From JAUVXE01 sp964349355 (lineage in GTDB: Bacteria > Actinomycetota > Coriobacteriia > Anaerosomatales > SLCP01), in NCBI GenBank assembly GCA_964349355.1, contig CAYGFZ010000001.1, positions 1 through 64,000 of the forward strand: 64,000 nt of DNA, read 5' to 3'. Position 1 is the stretch's first letter. The number at the start of each line of letters is the position of its first letter. Shown here piece after piece: positions 50,552-58,940 of the stretch. The notes beneath the pieces are model-generated. The model was not told the origin of the DNA and did no database searches. It saw only the letters and a program-made list of their open reading frames with translations. Both the position numbers and the translations under genes were made by a program.

Positions 50552-51430
50552 CTACTCGCCCTCTGTGATCACAGCGAGCGCACCGTGCCTGCCAGTCATC
50601 GATTCGGCACGATACGAAAAGAACCTGTCAGTGAGGTCGTGAGTGCACGCTCCTACTGACGTGGTCCGCCCGGCCGACACGCCACTGCGCGCCAAGCTCT
50701 CACGAACGACGGCAGCAAGATCGAGACGCCCGTCGACCGCGCCGATGGTATCAAATATGTTGCAGAAGTGCGAAAGCAATCTTTCATCTAATTCGTAGCA
50801 GCAGCGTGCGATATGTGGACCGATATAGGCGTTGATGTCCGAAGGGGCACAACCCGCATGCGCGGCCAGTGCCGAAGCGGCGGTTCCCGGGAGGGAGACG
50901 AGTGCGCCGCGCCACCCTGCATGCACGACCGCGACAGCGGGTCGCGGGCGGGTGGCCACCAGGACGACGGGTACGCAGTCCGCGAAGAACATCATCAGCG
51001 GCAGGTCACGCGCCGATGTCACAAGCGCATCGGTGGCGGGCACAGGAGGCCGGCTCCCGTGTGCGGGCTCCGCGAACGTTCCCGAGCCTGCCTCTCGATC
51101 ACCCACGACTTCGATCCGCTCGCCGTGTACCTGCTCGGCAGTCACGAGCCGCTCTCTAAGACCGGCGATACCCAGTGCACCGAAGAGTCTCGTGCGGTTT
51201 GTGTCGACTGCAACTGCGGCGTCGCCCACGTGCGCCGCAAGGTTGAGTGACTCATACGGTGATACGCTCACGCCTCCGGAGCGCTCGGTAAATACGACGA
51301 GGATGCCACGTTCCCGAAGAACCGGATCAAGATGGATGACCACCTCATCGTACTCAACCCTTCGGAGCGACGGATTGACTGCGATGTCACTGCGTGACGA
51401 CACGGAGGGCTCCAAGCAGACGGGAAACAT
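50552..51430 (-). CDS. pgeF: PgeF/YfiH-family laccase-domain protein
   Basis: A 292-residue protein of the YfiH/laccase-domain family, linked to purine nucleoside cleavage and peptidoglycan editing. Metal ligands are visible in FADCVPVVL, VVHAGWRGALV and IGPHIARCCYELDE. The family core starts at about TERSGGVS. The start is uncertain: ATG 51430 has no clear ribosome site; GTG 51469 and GTG 51343 are alternatives. A TACAAT -10-like hexamer lies at 51474-51479 on the minus strand. Located next to ftsZ as in other Actinobacteria. Confidence 0.88.
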   Translation of the reverse strand: MFPVCLEPSVSSRSDIAVNPSLRRVEYDEVVIHLDPVLRERGILVVFTERSGGVSVSPYESLNLAAHVGDAAVAVDTNRTRLFGALGIAGLRERLVTAEQVHGERIEVVGDREAGSGTFAEPAHGSRPPVPATDALVTSARDLPLMMFFADCVPVVLVATRPRPAVAVVHAGWRGALVSLPGTAASALAAHAGCAPSDINAYIGPHIARCCYELDERLLSHFCNIFDTIGAVDGRLDLAAVVRESLARSGVSAGRTTSVGACTHDLTDRFFSYRAESMTGRHGALAVITEGE

Positions 51431-51526
51431 TGCGGAAGGAATTGGCAGGCGGGGGCGTTTGGGGCACACTTATTGTAGCCGAGGTGAGTACGACCTTGGC
51501 GGGACTGCTCAGGGGGAGGTGACACT

Positions 51527-51976
51527 ATGAAGCGGTCATCTAGCTTCGCTGCTGGTATCGTTGCTCTCTGCACGCTGCTCGCAGCCGCCCCCGCGTTCGC
51601 ACAGACCTACGACGATCCTTTCGGCCCGACGTTCGGAATGTTCTTCCTTTTCTGCTGGGGCATCATGGCGCTCATAGGCCTGGCGCTGCTCGTGCTCAAC
51701 ATCTGGATGCTCGTCGATGTAATCCAGCGACAGGAGTACGAGTTCCCGGGATCCACGGGCAGTAGCAAGACCCTGTGGCTAGTCCTCTTGGTCGTCGGTC
51801 TCGTCATTGGATTCGGATGGATCGTAGCGCTCGTCTACTACTTCCAGGTCTTCAAGAAGGTGCGGCGCGGCACGGCTCAGCCCGGTGCCGCACAGCAACC
51901 TACATACGCTCCACCACCCGCAGCTCCTCCGACGCCGCCAGCTCCACCGGCGCCTCCGGAGGACGAACAGCGATAG
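51527..51976 (+). CDS. Small membrane protein, signal peptide plus PLDc_N-like segment
   Basis: A 149-residue protein with a signal peptide (MKRSSSFAAG to AAPAFA), two membrane helices (about 35-66 and 84-108) and a Pro/Ala-rich cytoplasmic tail (about 120-145). The middle, NIWMLVDVIQRQEYEFPG then KTLWLVLLV and ALVYYFQVFKKVR, resembles the PLDc_N small membrane domain seen also at 12229. It is transcribed against the dcw cluster and ends at a strong hairpin. GGGAGG precedes the start. Function not known. Confidence 0.65.
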   Translation: MKRSSSFAAGIVALCTLLAAAPAFAQTYDDPFGPTFGMFFLFCWGIMALIGLALLVLNIWMLVDVIQRQEYEFPGSTGSSKTLWLVLLVVGLVIGFGWIVALVYYFQVFKKVRRGTAQPGAAQQPTYAPPPAAPPTPPAPPAPPEDEQR

Positions 51977-51989
51977 TTCTCGAATCTTC

Positions 51990-52030
51990 GCAAAGAGGAG
52001 GTCCGCAATGTATGCGGACCTCCTCTTTGC
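51990..52030. terminator. Perfect 18-bp hairpin between convergent genes
   Basis: The arms 51990-52007 and 52013-52030 are perfectly complementary over 18 bp with a 5-nt ATGTA loop. The outer part carries AAAGAGGAGG and CCTCCTCTTT, so the stem itself ends in a T run in both directions. It lies 14 nt after the small membrane protein stop and serves as its terminator and probably also that of ftsZ. Confidence 0.85.
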
Positions 52031-52059
52031 GCTCAACTCTCTCCGAACACGATCGGACC

Positions 52060-52093
52060 CTGATACCACGGGGTCTCACCGCCGTGGTATCAG
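52060..52093. terminator. Second hairpin, 12-bp stem, at the ftsZ 3' end
   Basis: CTGATACCACGG (52060-52071) and CCGTGGTATCAG (52082-52093) form a perfect 12-bp stem around a 10-nt loop, starting 22 nt after the ftsZ stop on the minus strand. Together with the hairpin at 51990 it insulates the two convergent units. Confidence 0.75.
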
Positions 52094-52114
52094 AGTCCAG
52101 ACCGGGAAGTCATG

Positions 52115-53194
52115 CTAGTACGAACGCTGCTTCAGAAATGGAGGAATCTCGAGATCGTCATCAGCGTGGATCGGCTCGAAAGTGGGGATCGACGATCCGG
52201 AATCCTCGGCGGACCCGAACTCCATCTTCTCCTGCTTGCGGCGACGTCCTTCGAATCCGGTGGCTATCACGGTGACGCGAATCTGATCCATCAGGGAGTC
52301 GTCGATGACAGCTCCGAAGATAATGTTGGCATCCGGGTGGGCCGCTGCGGCTACGACCTCGGCTGCCTCGTTGACCTCGAAAAGACCGAGGTCCGAGCCA
52401 CCAGAGATGGACAACAGCACACCCTGCGCGCCCTCGATGCTTGACTCGAGCAGGGGGCTTGAGATGGCGGCCTTTGCGGCATCGTGCGAGCGATTATCGC
52501 CAGCAGCAAGTCCGATGCCCATGAGTGCCGATCCGGCGTCGGCCATGATGGTCCGAACGTCGGCAAAGTCGAGGTTGATCAATCCGGGAACGGTGATCAA
52601 GTCGGTGATTCCCTGAGTGCCCTGACGCAAGATGTCATCCGCGATGCGGAACGCGTCGAGGATTGAGGTCTTCTTCTCGGCTACCTGCAGCAGCCGATCG
52701 TTGGGAATCACTATCAGCGTGTCGACGACCTCGCGCAGCCGAGCGATGCCATCCTCCGCCTGAAGAGCCCGCTTGCGCCCCTCAAACGCGAACGGGCGGG
52801 TTACGACACCGACCGTGAGCGCTCCGATCTCCTCCTTGGCGACCTCGGCGATGATGGGCGCCGATCCCGTACCCGTTCCACCACCCTCACCTGCGGTGAT
52901 GAAGACCATGTCTGCGCCCTGAAGCGCTTCCTTGATCTCTGCCCGGCTCTCCTCTGCGGCCTGAAGACCGATATCGGGATTCGCGCCGGCACCGAGACCC
53001 TTCGTCAGGTTCACTCCTATGTGAACCTTGTAGTCAGCCTCAGACATCAGCAGAGCCTGGGCGTCAGTGTTCACGGCGATGAACTCGACGCCCTTGACGC
53101 CAGCCTCTACCATCCGATTGACGGCGTTCGTGCCACCGCCGCCAATGCCGACGACCTTGATCACTGCAAGGTAGTTCGCGCCCGTCTCGAGCAT
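52115..53194 (-). CDS. ftsZ: Cell division protein FtsZ
   Basis: A 359-residue tubulin-like GTPase that forms the division ring. The GTP-binding signature is GEGGGTGTGSAP and the T7 loop contains NLDFADVRTIM. The C terminus has the conserved DLEIPPFLKQRSY tail that binds SepF or FtsW. ATG 53194 follows GGGGAGGGAAACC. An upstream ATG at 53269 would add non-conserved residues. It lies after ftsQ with a 231-nt gap that likely contains its own promoter. Confidence 0.97.
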   Translation of the reverse strand: MLETGANYLAVIKVVGIGGGGTNAVNRMVEAGVKGVEFIAVNTDAQALLMSEADYKVHIGVNLTKGLGAGANPDIGLQAAEESRAEIKEALQGADMVFITAGEGGGTGTGSAPIIAEVAKEEIGALTVGVVTRPFAFEGRKRALQAEDGIARLREVVDTLIVIPNDRLLQVAEKKTSILDAFRIADDILRQGTQGITDLITVPGLINLDFADVRTIMADAGSALMGIGLAAGDNRSHDAAKAAISSPLLESSIEGAQGVLLSISGGSDLGLFEVNEAAEVVAAAAHPDANIIFGAVIDDSLMDQIRVTVIATGFEGRRRKQEKMEFGSAEDSGSSIPTFEPIHADDDLEIPPFLKQRSY

Positions 53195-53289
53195 GGTTTC
53201 CCTCCCCGTTCGTGAAGGTGCGAGAGAACTAGATTCAACCTCAACTTTACGGTTACTGTCTAGGTGCAACGGTCAATCTTCGCATAAAC

Positions 53290-53316
53290 CTTATAGAACA
53301 CGCAAGAGGTTTTCAA
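53290..53316 (-). promoter_or_regulatory. Candidate ftsZ promoter
   Basis: The ftsQ-ftsZ gap (53195-53425) holds no gene. It is AT-richer than its surroundings, and on the minus strand has TTGAAA (53311-53316) and TATAAG (53290-53295) separated by 15 nt, about 96 nt upstream of ftsZ. The spacer is short, so the assignment is tentative. A short GGGCA/TGCCC hairpin at 53372-53386 lies between ftsQ and this site. Confidence 0.4.
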
Positions 53317-53425
53317 GAAACTCATCCAAGAAATATCGGGGCACCGGCAATTAGCTGCGGAAACGCAATGGGGGCAGCGATTGCCCGAGGAGGCTTGCGA
53401 TCACTCAACCTGGTTGCAACTCCCT

Positions 53426-54358
53426 TTAGGGTAGATCGAGCCCTCGCCACGTGGGTCGATCCGCCGTCCGCACGTTGATGTAAACGACCGCGCCAGACTG
53501 CTCCTCGAGGATCCCTCGCGCCACGACATCCTTGCGGGCGATGTCATCCGCCGACCCGACAAGTATCTCAACATCCTCGTTGGTGATGAGCGTCGTAAGG
53601 TCGACGGACTGCGCAGATATCGCACGAACGTCCCCGCGCAAGTCAGCGCTCAGTCCGGCAAGTACCTTGAGTGCGTTGAGAAGTGCAGCCGATGTCGCGA
53701 CCTCCCCCTCAATCGGTTCGAACTCGACAAGGTCTCGAACGATTACCATCGTATCGGTGGCATCGGGTGTCCGCTGCTCGAGAACGGTCCCCTCCCGATC
53801 CACGAGCCAGAACAACGCGTCGCCTACATCAACGAGCACAACCGGCTCCCGCTCGACGACCCGCACACGAAGGCCATCAGGGAAGTCCCGGCTCACCTGT
53901 GCCTCGGCGATCCACGGGCTCGCAACAAGCCGCTCTTCGATCTCGGCCCGGGGGTAACGCAGCAGGGTCGAGCCTTCAGGAAGTGCGACGAGCGCGCGGA
54001 CCTGATCGTCCGTCAAGCGTGCAGCCCCGACCACGTCGATGCGCTCGATGGTGAACGCCGTGGAACGGTAGAGCGCGATGGAACTCACCAGCACAGTGGC
54101 GACCAGGATGATCACCGCTGCAACACGGATGCGAGTAGCGCGCCTCTGTCGTGCGAGCCTGTTCTCCCGGGCGACGCGCTTAGAGTCGATAGGTGCGCGC
54201 CTCCCGGCAGGAGCAGTACGCCCGTGTCGTCCTCCCCGACCCAAGGGCTTGGATCCACTGCGCTGTGCTGATTTAATATTTACCTTAGGTTGAGGTTGAG
54301 ATAAGACATGGTTTCCAGGGGGCAGCCCGTCGCGTGAGCGTTCGGGCGTGATTACCAC
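53426..54358 (-). CDS. ftsQ: Cell division protein FtsQ/DivIB
   Basis: A bitopic division protein (310 residues from GTG 54358) linking FtsB/FtsL with the septal synthase. A basic cytoplasmic region (to about residue 80) is followed by one membrane helix (about 80-100), a POTRA domain beginning AFTIERIDVVGAARLTDDQV and the FtsQ domain with SWIAEAQVSRDFPDGLRVRVVEREP. ATG 54418 extends the frame by 20 residues into murB, but has no ribosome site; GTG 54358 was chosen, also with a weak site. Confidence 0.9.
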   Translation of the reverse strand: MVITPERSRDGLPPGNHVLSQPQPKVNIKSAQRSGSKPLGRGGRHGRTAPAGRRAPIDSKRVARENRLARQRRATRIRVAAVIILVATVLVSSIALYRSTAFTIERIDVVGAARLTDDQVRALVALPEGSTLLRYPRAEIEERLVASPWIAEAQVSRDFPDGLRVRVVEREPVVLVDVGDALFWLVDREGTVLEQRTPDATDTMVIVRDLVEFEPIEGEVATSAALLNALKVLAGLSADLRGDVRAISAQSVDLTTLITNEDVEILVGSADDIARKDVVARGILEEQSGAVVYINVRTADRPTWRGLDLP

Positions 54359-54368
54359 ACGTTTCCGC

Positions 54369-55286
54369 TTACCCTTCCCCGCCGAGGACCCTGATCTCCG
54401 TTTCGAGTTCGATGTCATGCTGCAGTTTCACCTCCGCCCGGATCTCGCTGATCAACTTCAGAACGTCGGCCGCTGTCGCGCCCCCCGCGTTGATGATGAA
54501 GTTCGCGTGCACATCGGAGACCTCTGCTCCGCCGACTCGATACCCTTTCATCCCTGCTGCTTCGATGAGCCGCCCTGCAGATTCACCTGGCGGATTCACG
54601 AACACGCTACCGGCGTTCGGTTTTCCCAGAGGTTGAGCAGACTTGCGCCAAGCGAAGCGCTGATCCATCGCACGGCGGATCCGATCCTTGTCGCCCGGCT
54701 CGAGGCGCAGTGTGCACTCGACGATCACACCACGGTCGGAAAGCCCGCTACAACGATACCCCCACGGGATCTCCGGTCCGCGCAACACCTGCAGCCCGGA
54801 TCCGATGGTGTAGAGAGTCACGCTCTCGACGAGCGAGCCGATCCAATCTTCGGTCGAGCCGGCGTTCATTGCCAGCGCACCGCCGACAGTCCCCGGGATC
54901 CCGACCGCGAACTCGAAGCCCTCCAGACCGCGCGAGTAGGCATCCTGGACAAGTGCCGCTAGTATGACTCCCGCCCCGGAGTGCAGTTCCGACCCATCGG
55001 CGCGGTGACGCTTGAACTCCCGGCCGAGGACCAGGACCGCACCATCGTAGCCGGCATCTGCGGCGAGGACGTTACTCCCCTTGCCGAGGACCGACCAGGC
55101 AACCTGTTCCTCGGCCAGAATCTCGAGAGCGTGCGTGAGGTCGGAGAGGGACTCGCAGATCGCGAAGATGGCCGCCGGACCTCCGATGCGATAGGTCGTA
55201 TGCCGACAGAGCTGCTCGTTGCGGCGAACGTGTCCCGTGGGCATCGACGTGCACAGCCGTTCGTATGCTCTCACCGGCTCGCTCAC
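54369..55286 (-). CDS. murB: UDP-N-acetylenolpyruvoylglucosamine reductase
   Basis: A 305-residue FAD enzyme that reduces enolpyruvyl-UDP-GlcNAc to UDP-MurNAc. FAD and substrate motifs are TTYRIGGPAAIF, VLGKGSNVL, FAVGIPGTVGGALAMNAG and, near the C terminus, PNAGSVFVNPPGE. GTG 55286 overlaps the murC stop by 4 nt and has GAGGAG upstream. The longer frame to 55421 is inside murC. Length and the YRIGG/NAGSVF motifs fit the type II Gram-positive form. Confidence 0.95.
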   Translation of the reverse strand: MSEPVRAYERLCTSMPTGHVRRNEQLCRHTTYRIGGPAAIFAICESLSDLTHALEILAEEQVAWSVLGKGSNVLAADAGYDGAVLVLGREFKRHRADGSELHSGAGVILAALVQDAYSRGLEGFEFAVGIPGTVGGALAMNAGSTEDWIGSLVESVTLYTIGSGLQVLRGPEIPWGYRCSGLSDRGVIVECTLRLEPGDKDRIRRAMDQRFAWRKSAQPLGKPNAGSVFVNPPGESAGRLIEAAGMKGYRVGGAEVSDVHANFIINAGGATAADVLKLISEIRAEVKLQHDIELETEIRVLGGEG

Positions 55287-56665
55287 GACCGCTCCTCGAG
55301 GCAGCGCACGATCTCCGGACCCACACCCGTCACATCGCCCGCCCCCATCGTCATGACCAGGTCCCCGGGACGAGCGTACCGAGATATGTACTCGGGGATC
55401 TCGGATCGACGCGGCAACCATGCCACACGGCTCCGGGGAGCATCAGCGAGAATACCGTCAACAAGTGTCTTGCCGGAGACTCCGGGAATCGGCGTCTCGC
55501 CAGCGCTGTACACATCCATCAAGATCACGCGGTCGGCATCGGAGAACGCGAGTGCGAACTCCTCGGCCAGCGCACGAGTGCGAGAGTAGCGGTGCGGCTG
55601 GAAGATCGCCCACACGCGTCCGGAGTCGCCTACAGACGTACGCGCAGCGGCAAGTGTCGCACGGACCTCGGTCGGGTGGTGCGCATAGTCGTCGAAGACC
55701 GCTATCCCGCAGACCGAGCCGACCGGGTCGAAGCGCCGCTTGACACCGGCAAACCCATCGAGGGCCGCCGCGGCAGTTGGAAGATCTAGACCGAGGACGT
55801 ATGCGACCGAGAGTGCGGCAGCAGCATTGAGCGCGTTATGTATCCCGGGAACACGGATACGAGCGGCGGCCGTCAAACCGTCTGGAGTCGTCAGCACGAA
55901 AGAGTGCCCATCGGTCTCGGGGTGCAGGGCGCTGATCCGGACATCAGCGTCGGTGGCCTGGCCGTAGCTGACCGTCGGAACACCGGCCTTGCGGGCGACC
56001 GCCATCGCGCGAGTGTCGTCAGCGCACACGATCGCATGGCCACCGGTGACCGTCCGCTCCATGAAACGCTGAAAGATCTCCTCCACGGCCTCGACGGTGC
56101 CGTAGTGGTCGAGGTGATCCGCCTCGATGTTGGTGACGAGCGAGACGAATGGGTCGAGATGCAGAAACGAACCGTCCGACTCGTCGGCCTCGACCACGTA
56201 GTGCGGCCCGGCGCCGCACAGGGCGTTCGTCTTGAACTCGCACACTTCCCCACCGATCAGGAAGGTCGGTGACAGTCCCATGCTGTTCAGCATGGTCGCC
56301 ACCATCGAACTCGTCGTCGTCTTACCGTGGGTGCCCGCGATCGCGATCGTCTGGCGATCCTCGGCCAGGTATGCAAGCATACGCGCCCTCGGCCAGACCG
56401 GCAGACCGCGGCGGTGAGCCTCAACGAGCTCGGGATTGGACTGCGGGATCGCTGTGGAAACGACCACGACCTCCGGATCTCCCAGGTTCCGGGCGTCGTG
56501 ACCCACAGTCACCGGGACGCCGGCCTCGCGTAGAGCTCGGACATACCGCGAGTCTTTCAGGTCCGAACCGGTCACGGGAATCCCCCGTTCGTGCAGGACG
56601 AGCGCAATGCCGCTCATGCCCGCACCACCGACTCCGATGAAATGAGCGCGTACCTGGCGACTCAT
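55283..56665 (-). CDS. murC: UDP-N-acetylmuramate-L-alanine ligase
   Basis: A 460-residue Mur ligase that adds L-alanine to UDP-MurNAc with ATP. The N-terminal Rossmann motif is FIGVGGAGMSGIA, the ATP loop is GTHGKTTTSSM, and VVEADESDGSF and DDYAHHPTEV mark the central and C-terminal domains. The ATG overlaps the murG stop by 4 nt. It is a normal member of the dcw cluster. Confidence 0.97.
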   Translation of the reverse strand: MSRQVRAHFIGVGGAGMSGIALVLHERGIPVTGSDLKDSRYVRALREAGVPVTVGHDARNLGDPEVVVVSTAIPQSNPELVEAHRRGLPVWPRARMLAYLAEDRQTIAIAGTHGKTTTSSMVATMLNSMGLSPTFLIGGEVCEFKTNALCGAGPHYVVEADESDGSFLHLDPFVSLVTNIEADHLDHYGTVEAVEEIFQRFMERTVTGGHAIVCADDTRAMAVARKAGVPTVSYGQATDADVRISALHPETDGHSFVLTTPDGLTAAARIRVPGIHNALNAAAALSVAYVLGLDLPTAAAALDGFAGVKRRFDPVGSVCGIAVFDDYAHHPTEVRATLAAARTSVGDSGRVWAIFQPHRYSRTRALAEEFALAFSDADRVILMDVYSAGETPIPGVSGKTLVDGILADAPRSRVAWLPRRSEIPEYISRYARPGDLVMTMGAGDVTGVGPEIVRCLEERS

Positions 56666-57792
56666 GCCACCACCTCGCCTGTGAGACGTCCCGATGCCGC
56701 TCCCTCGATGAGAGCGCAGAGACGCTGCGCTGCGTCCCTCACGCCGAGTGATGCAGACGCCTCGGCCATGCGGCGGCGCGCCTCAGGGTCGTCGAGCACA
56801 GTGGTGAGCGCGGACGACAGAGAGTCACCGTCGAAGGCGGCGTCAGAGACCACGATCGCGCCTCCAGCGGACTCGACATCTCGCGCGTTGAGCGTCTGGT
56901 GATCCTCGGTCGCATACGGATACGGAACGAGCACAGCCGCCCTGCCCACCGCGGTTATCTCCGCGATCGACGTCGCCCCGGCTCTCGCGACCACGACATC
57001 AGCGGCAGCGAGCGCTGAAGCCATGTCCTGCAGGTAGTCGAGGAGGCGGTAACGATCCTGTCCGTCAGCGCCAAGATCGCGCCTGGCGAGCGCGTGGCGT
57101 ACGGAGTCGACCTCCGCTATGCCTGCGATATGGATCACGTGAAGGTCCTCCCGGGTCATGAGTCGGGGCGCCGCATCGACAAGCGCCTCGTTGATACGAC
57201 GTGCGCCACGGCTTCCGCCGAAGACCAGTAGGACTTTCGCCTCGGCAGGAAGGCCGAGCCGTTGGCGTCCGCTTACCCGATCCGCAGCGAGAACAGCTGT
57301 ACGCACGGGATTGCCCGTATGGACCGAAGTGGTACCGGCACGCATGCGAGCTACCGACGCCTCGTAGGTAACGCCCACCACTGTCGCACGTCTCGACAGC
57401 ACACGATTCGCCATCCCGGGAACCGAGTTCTGCTCGTGGAGCACGAGTGGCAGGCGACGCGCGATCGCAGCGAATCCTACAGGCAGCGAGACGTATCCGC
57501 CGAAACCCACGGCGACGTCAGCCTTCAACCTTCCGAGGAGCACCCACGCGCGCGCAGTGGAGAGAGCAAGGACCGCAACTGCCACCACAAACGATAGCGG
57601 ACGCGAGCGATCGAATCCACGCGCTGGCACGGCATGGAATATCAAGCCCGCCTCGGATGCAAGACGGGCTTCAGGCCCCCGGCGCGTACCGATGAACTCG
57701 ACCTCATGCCCGTCGTCGCACAGCCGATCTGCCACCGTCAACGCCGGATAGATGTGACCGGCGGTTCCCCCGCCGCTCAGCACTACTCGCAC
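56662..57792 (-). CDS. murG: UDP-GlcNAc:undecaprenyl-pyrophosphoryl-MurNAc-pentapeptide transferase
   Basis: A 376-residue GT-B glycosyltransferase at the inner membrane that adds GlcNAc to lipid I to give lipid II. The G loops are LSGGGTAGHIYPAL and FGGSRGARRIN; the donor site is ARAGATSIAEI. GTG 57792 follows AAGGAG at 7 nt; GTG 57798 is too close to the site. The start lies 89 nt inside the end of ftsW, an unusually long overlap. Confidence 0.95.
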   Translation of the reverse strand: MRVVLSGGGTAGHIYPALTVADRLCDDGHEVEFIGTRRGPEARLASEAGLIFHAVPARGFDRSRPLSFVVAVAVLALSTARAWVLLGRLKADVAVGFGGYVSLPVGFAAIARRLPLVLHEQNSVPGMANRVLSRRATVVGVTYEASVARMRAGTTSVHTGNPVRTAVLAADRVSGRQRLGLPAEAKVLLVFGGSRGARRINEALVDAAPRLMTREDLHVIHIAGIAEVDSVRHALARRDLGADGQDRYRLLDYLQDMASALAAADVVVARAGATSIAEITAVGRAAVLVPYPYATEDHQTLNARDVESAGGAIVVSDAAFDGDSLSSALTTVLDDPEARRRMAEASASLGVRDAAQRLCALIEGAASGRLTGEVVA

Positions 57793-58939
57793 TCGCACTC
57801 TCCTTACTCAGTACGTGTTCCCGCTTCTTGGTGCGGGCACCGTACGTGGAAACCGACAGTATGACCCCGATGCACAGCATCGTGAAGGTCATCGATGAAC
57901 CACCGAAACTCACGAACGGGAGCGGAATACCTGTCACCGGAACGAGTCCCGTCACCGCAGCCATGTTGATGATCGCCTGGGTGACGAGCAGCGCTGTAAG
58001 ACCGCCCGCCAGGAGACGGCCGTAGACATCCTTGGCGCCGAGCGCGATCCTCACCCCGGCGTAGGCGATGACGCCGAACGCCAACAGAACCGAGAGCGAC
58101 CCGATGAACCCGAGTTCCTCTCCGATGATAGCGAAGATGAAGTCGGTGTGCGCTGCCGGCAGGTAGAAGAACTTCTGCCGCGACATCCCGAGTCCCACGC
58201 CGTCGAGCCCCCCCGAGCCGAACGCATACATCGCCTGGATGGATTGGTAGCCGGAGTCCAGAGGATCCGCCCAGGGGTCGAGGAAGGCAAACAGGCGACG
58301 CAACCGATAGGGCGCCATCGCGATCGCACCGGCAAGTGCGACCAAACCGACGAAAACGCCACCCCACAGGAAGCGAGCGTCCACGCCGCCGATCATCAAC
58401 ACAAGAAAGACCGCGAGCAGTATCGAAAACGTCGTCCCCATATCGGGCTGCATCATGACGAACAACGCGACGATGCCTACCGCGCCGAACAGGCGTCTCC
58501 AGAAGTCGGCGGACGATATCCGGCCGCTCCGATGCTGCTGGATGAGCAGGGCGGCGACCATCACGCACCCGAGTTTCGCGTACTCGGAAGGTTGTATGGT
58601 AAAGAAGCCCAGGTCGATCCAGCGAGTCGCACCCCACTTGCCAACGCCCATGACGAACACGAGCGCCAGACCGATAAGCGAACCTCCGTATATGGCGATC
58701 CATGCCCAGCGCGCTCGACGGTAGTCGACGAGCATCGCAACGGCCATGAGAACCACTCCGCCAAGCGTACCGAGTGCCTGCCTCTTCAGGTGATACATGC
58801 TGTCCTGCTGGTGAACGAAGTCAGCAACCGAAGAGGCCGAGTAGACCATTATGAGTCCGCCGAGGAGAAGGAAGAGTGTGGCGGACAGAAGCAGGTAGCG
58901 GGGAAGCGGTCCGCCGGCGTAGACGTTGCGCGCTTCCAC
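57704..58939 (-). CDS. ftsW: SEDS peptidoglycan glycosyltransferase FtsW
   Basis: A 411-residue membrane protein of the SEDS family, the division-specific glycan polymerase. About ten membrane helices are visible. Hallmarks are GLIMVYSASSV, ATRWIDLGFFTIQPSEYAKL, QPDMGTTFSIL, DFIFAIIGEELGFIG and PFVSFGGSSM. GTG 58939 has GGGGAGG upstream. The basic C-terminal tail (last ~40 residues) extends 89 nt into murG and is not conserved. It starts 1 nt after the murD stop. Confidence 0.94.
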   Translation of the reverse strand: MEARNVYAGGPLPRYLLLSATLFLLLGGLIMVYSASSVADFVHQQDSMYHLKRQALGTLGGVVLMAVAMLVDYRRARWAWIAIYGGSLIGLALVFVMGVGKWGATRWIDLGFFTIQPSEYAKLGCVMVAALLIQQHRSGRISSADFWRRLFGAVGIVALFVMMQPDMGTTFSILLAVFLVLMIGGVDARFLWGGVFVGLVALAGAIAMAPYRLRRLFAFLDPWADPLDSGYQSIQAMYAFGSGGLDGVGLGMSRQKFFYLPAAHTDFIFAIIGEELGFIGSLSVLLAFGVIAYAGVRIALGAKDVYGRLLAGGLTALLVTQAIINMAAVTGLVPVTGIPLPFVSFGGSSMTFTMLCIGVILSVSTYGARTKKREHVLSKESASASSAERRGNRRSHLSGVDGGRSAVRRRA

Positions 58940-58940
58940 C

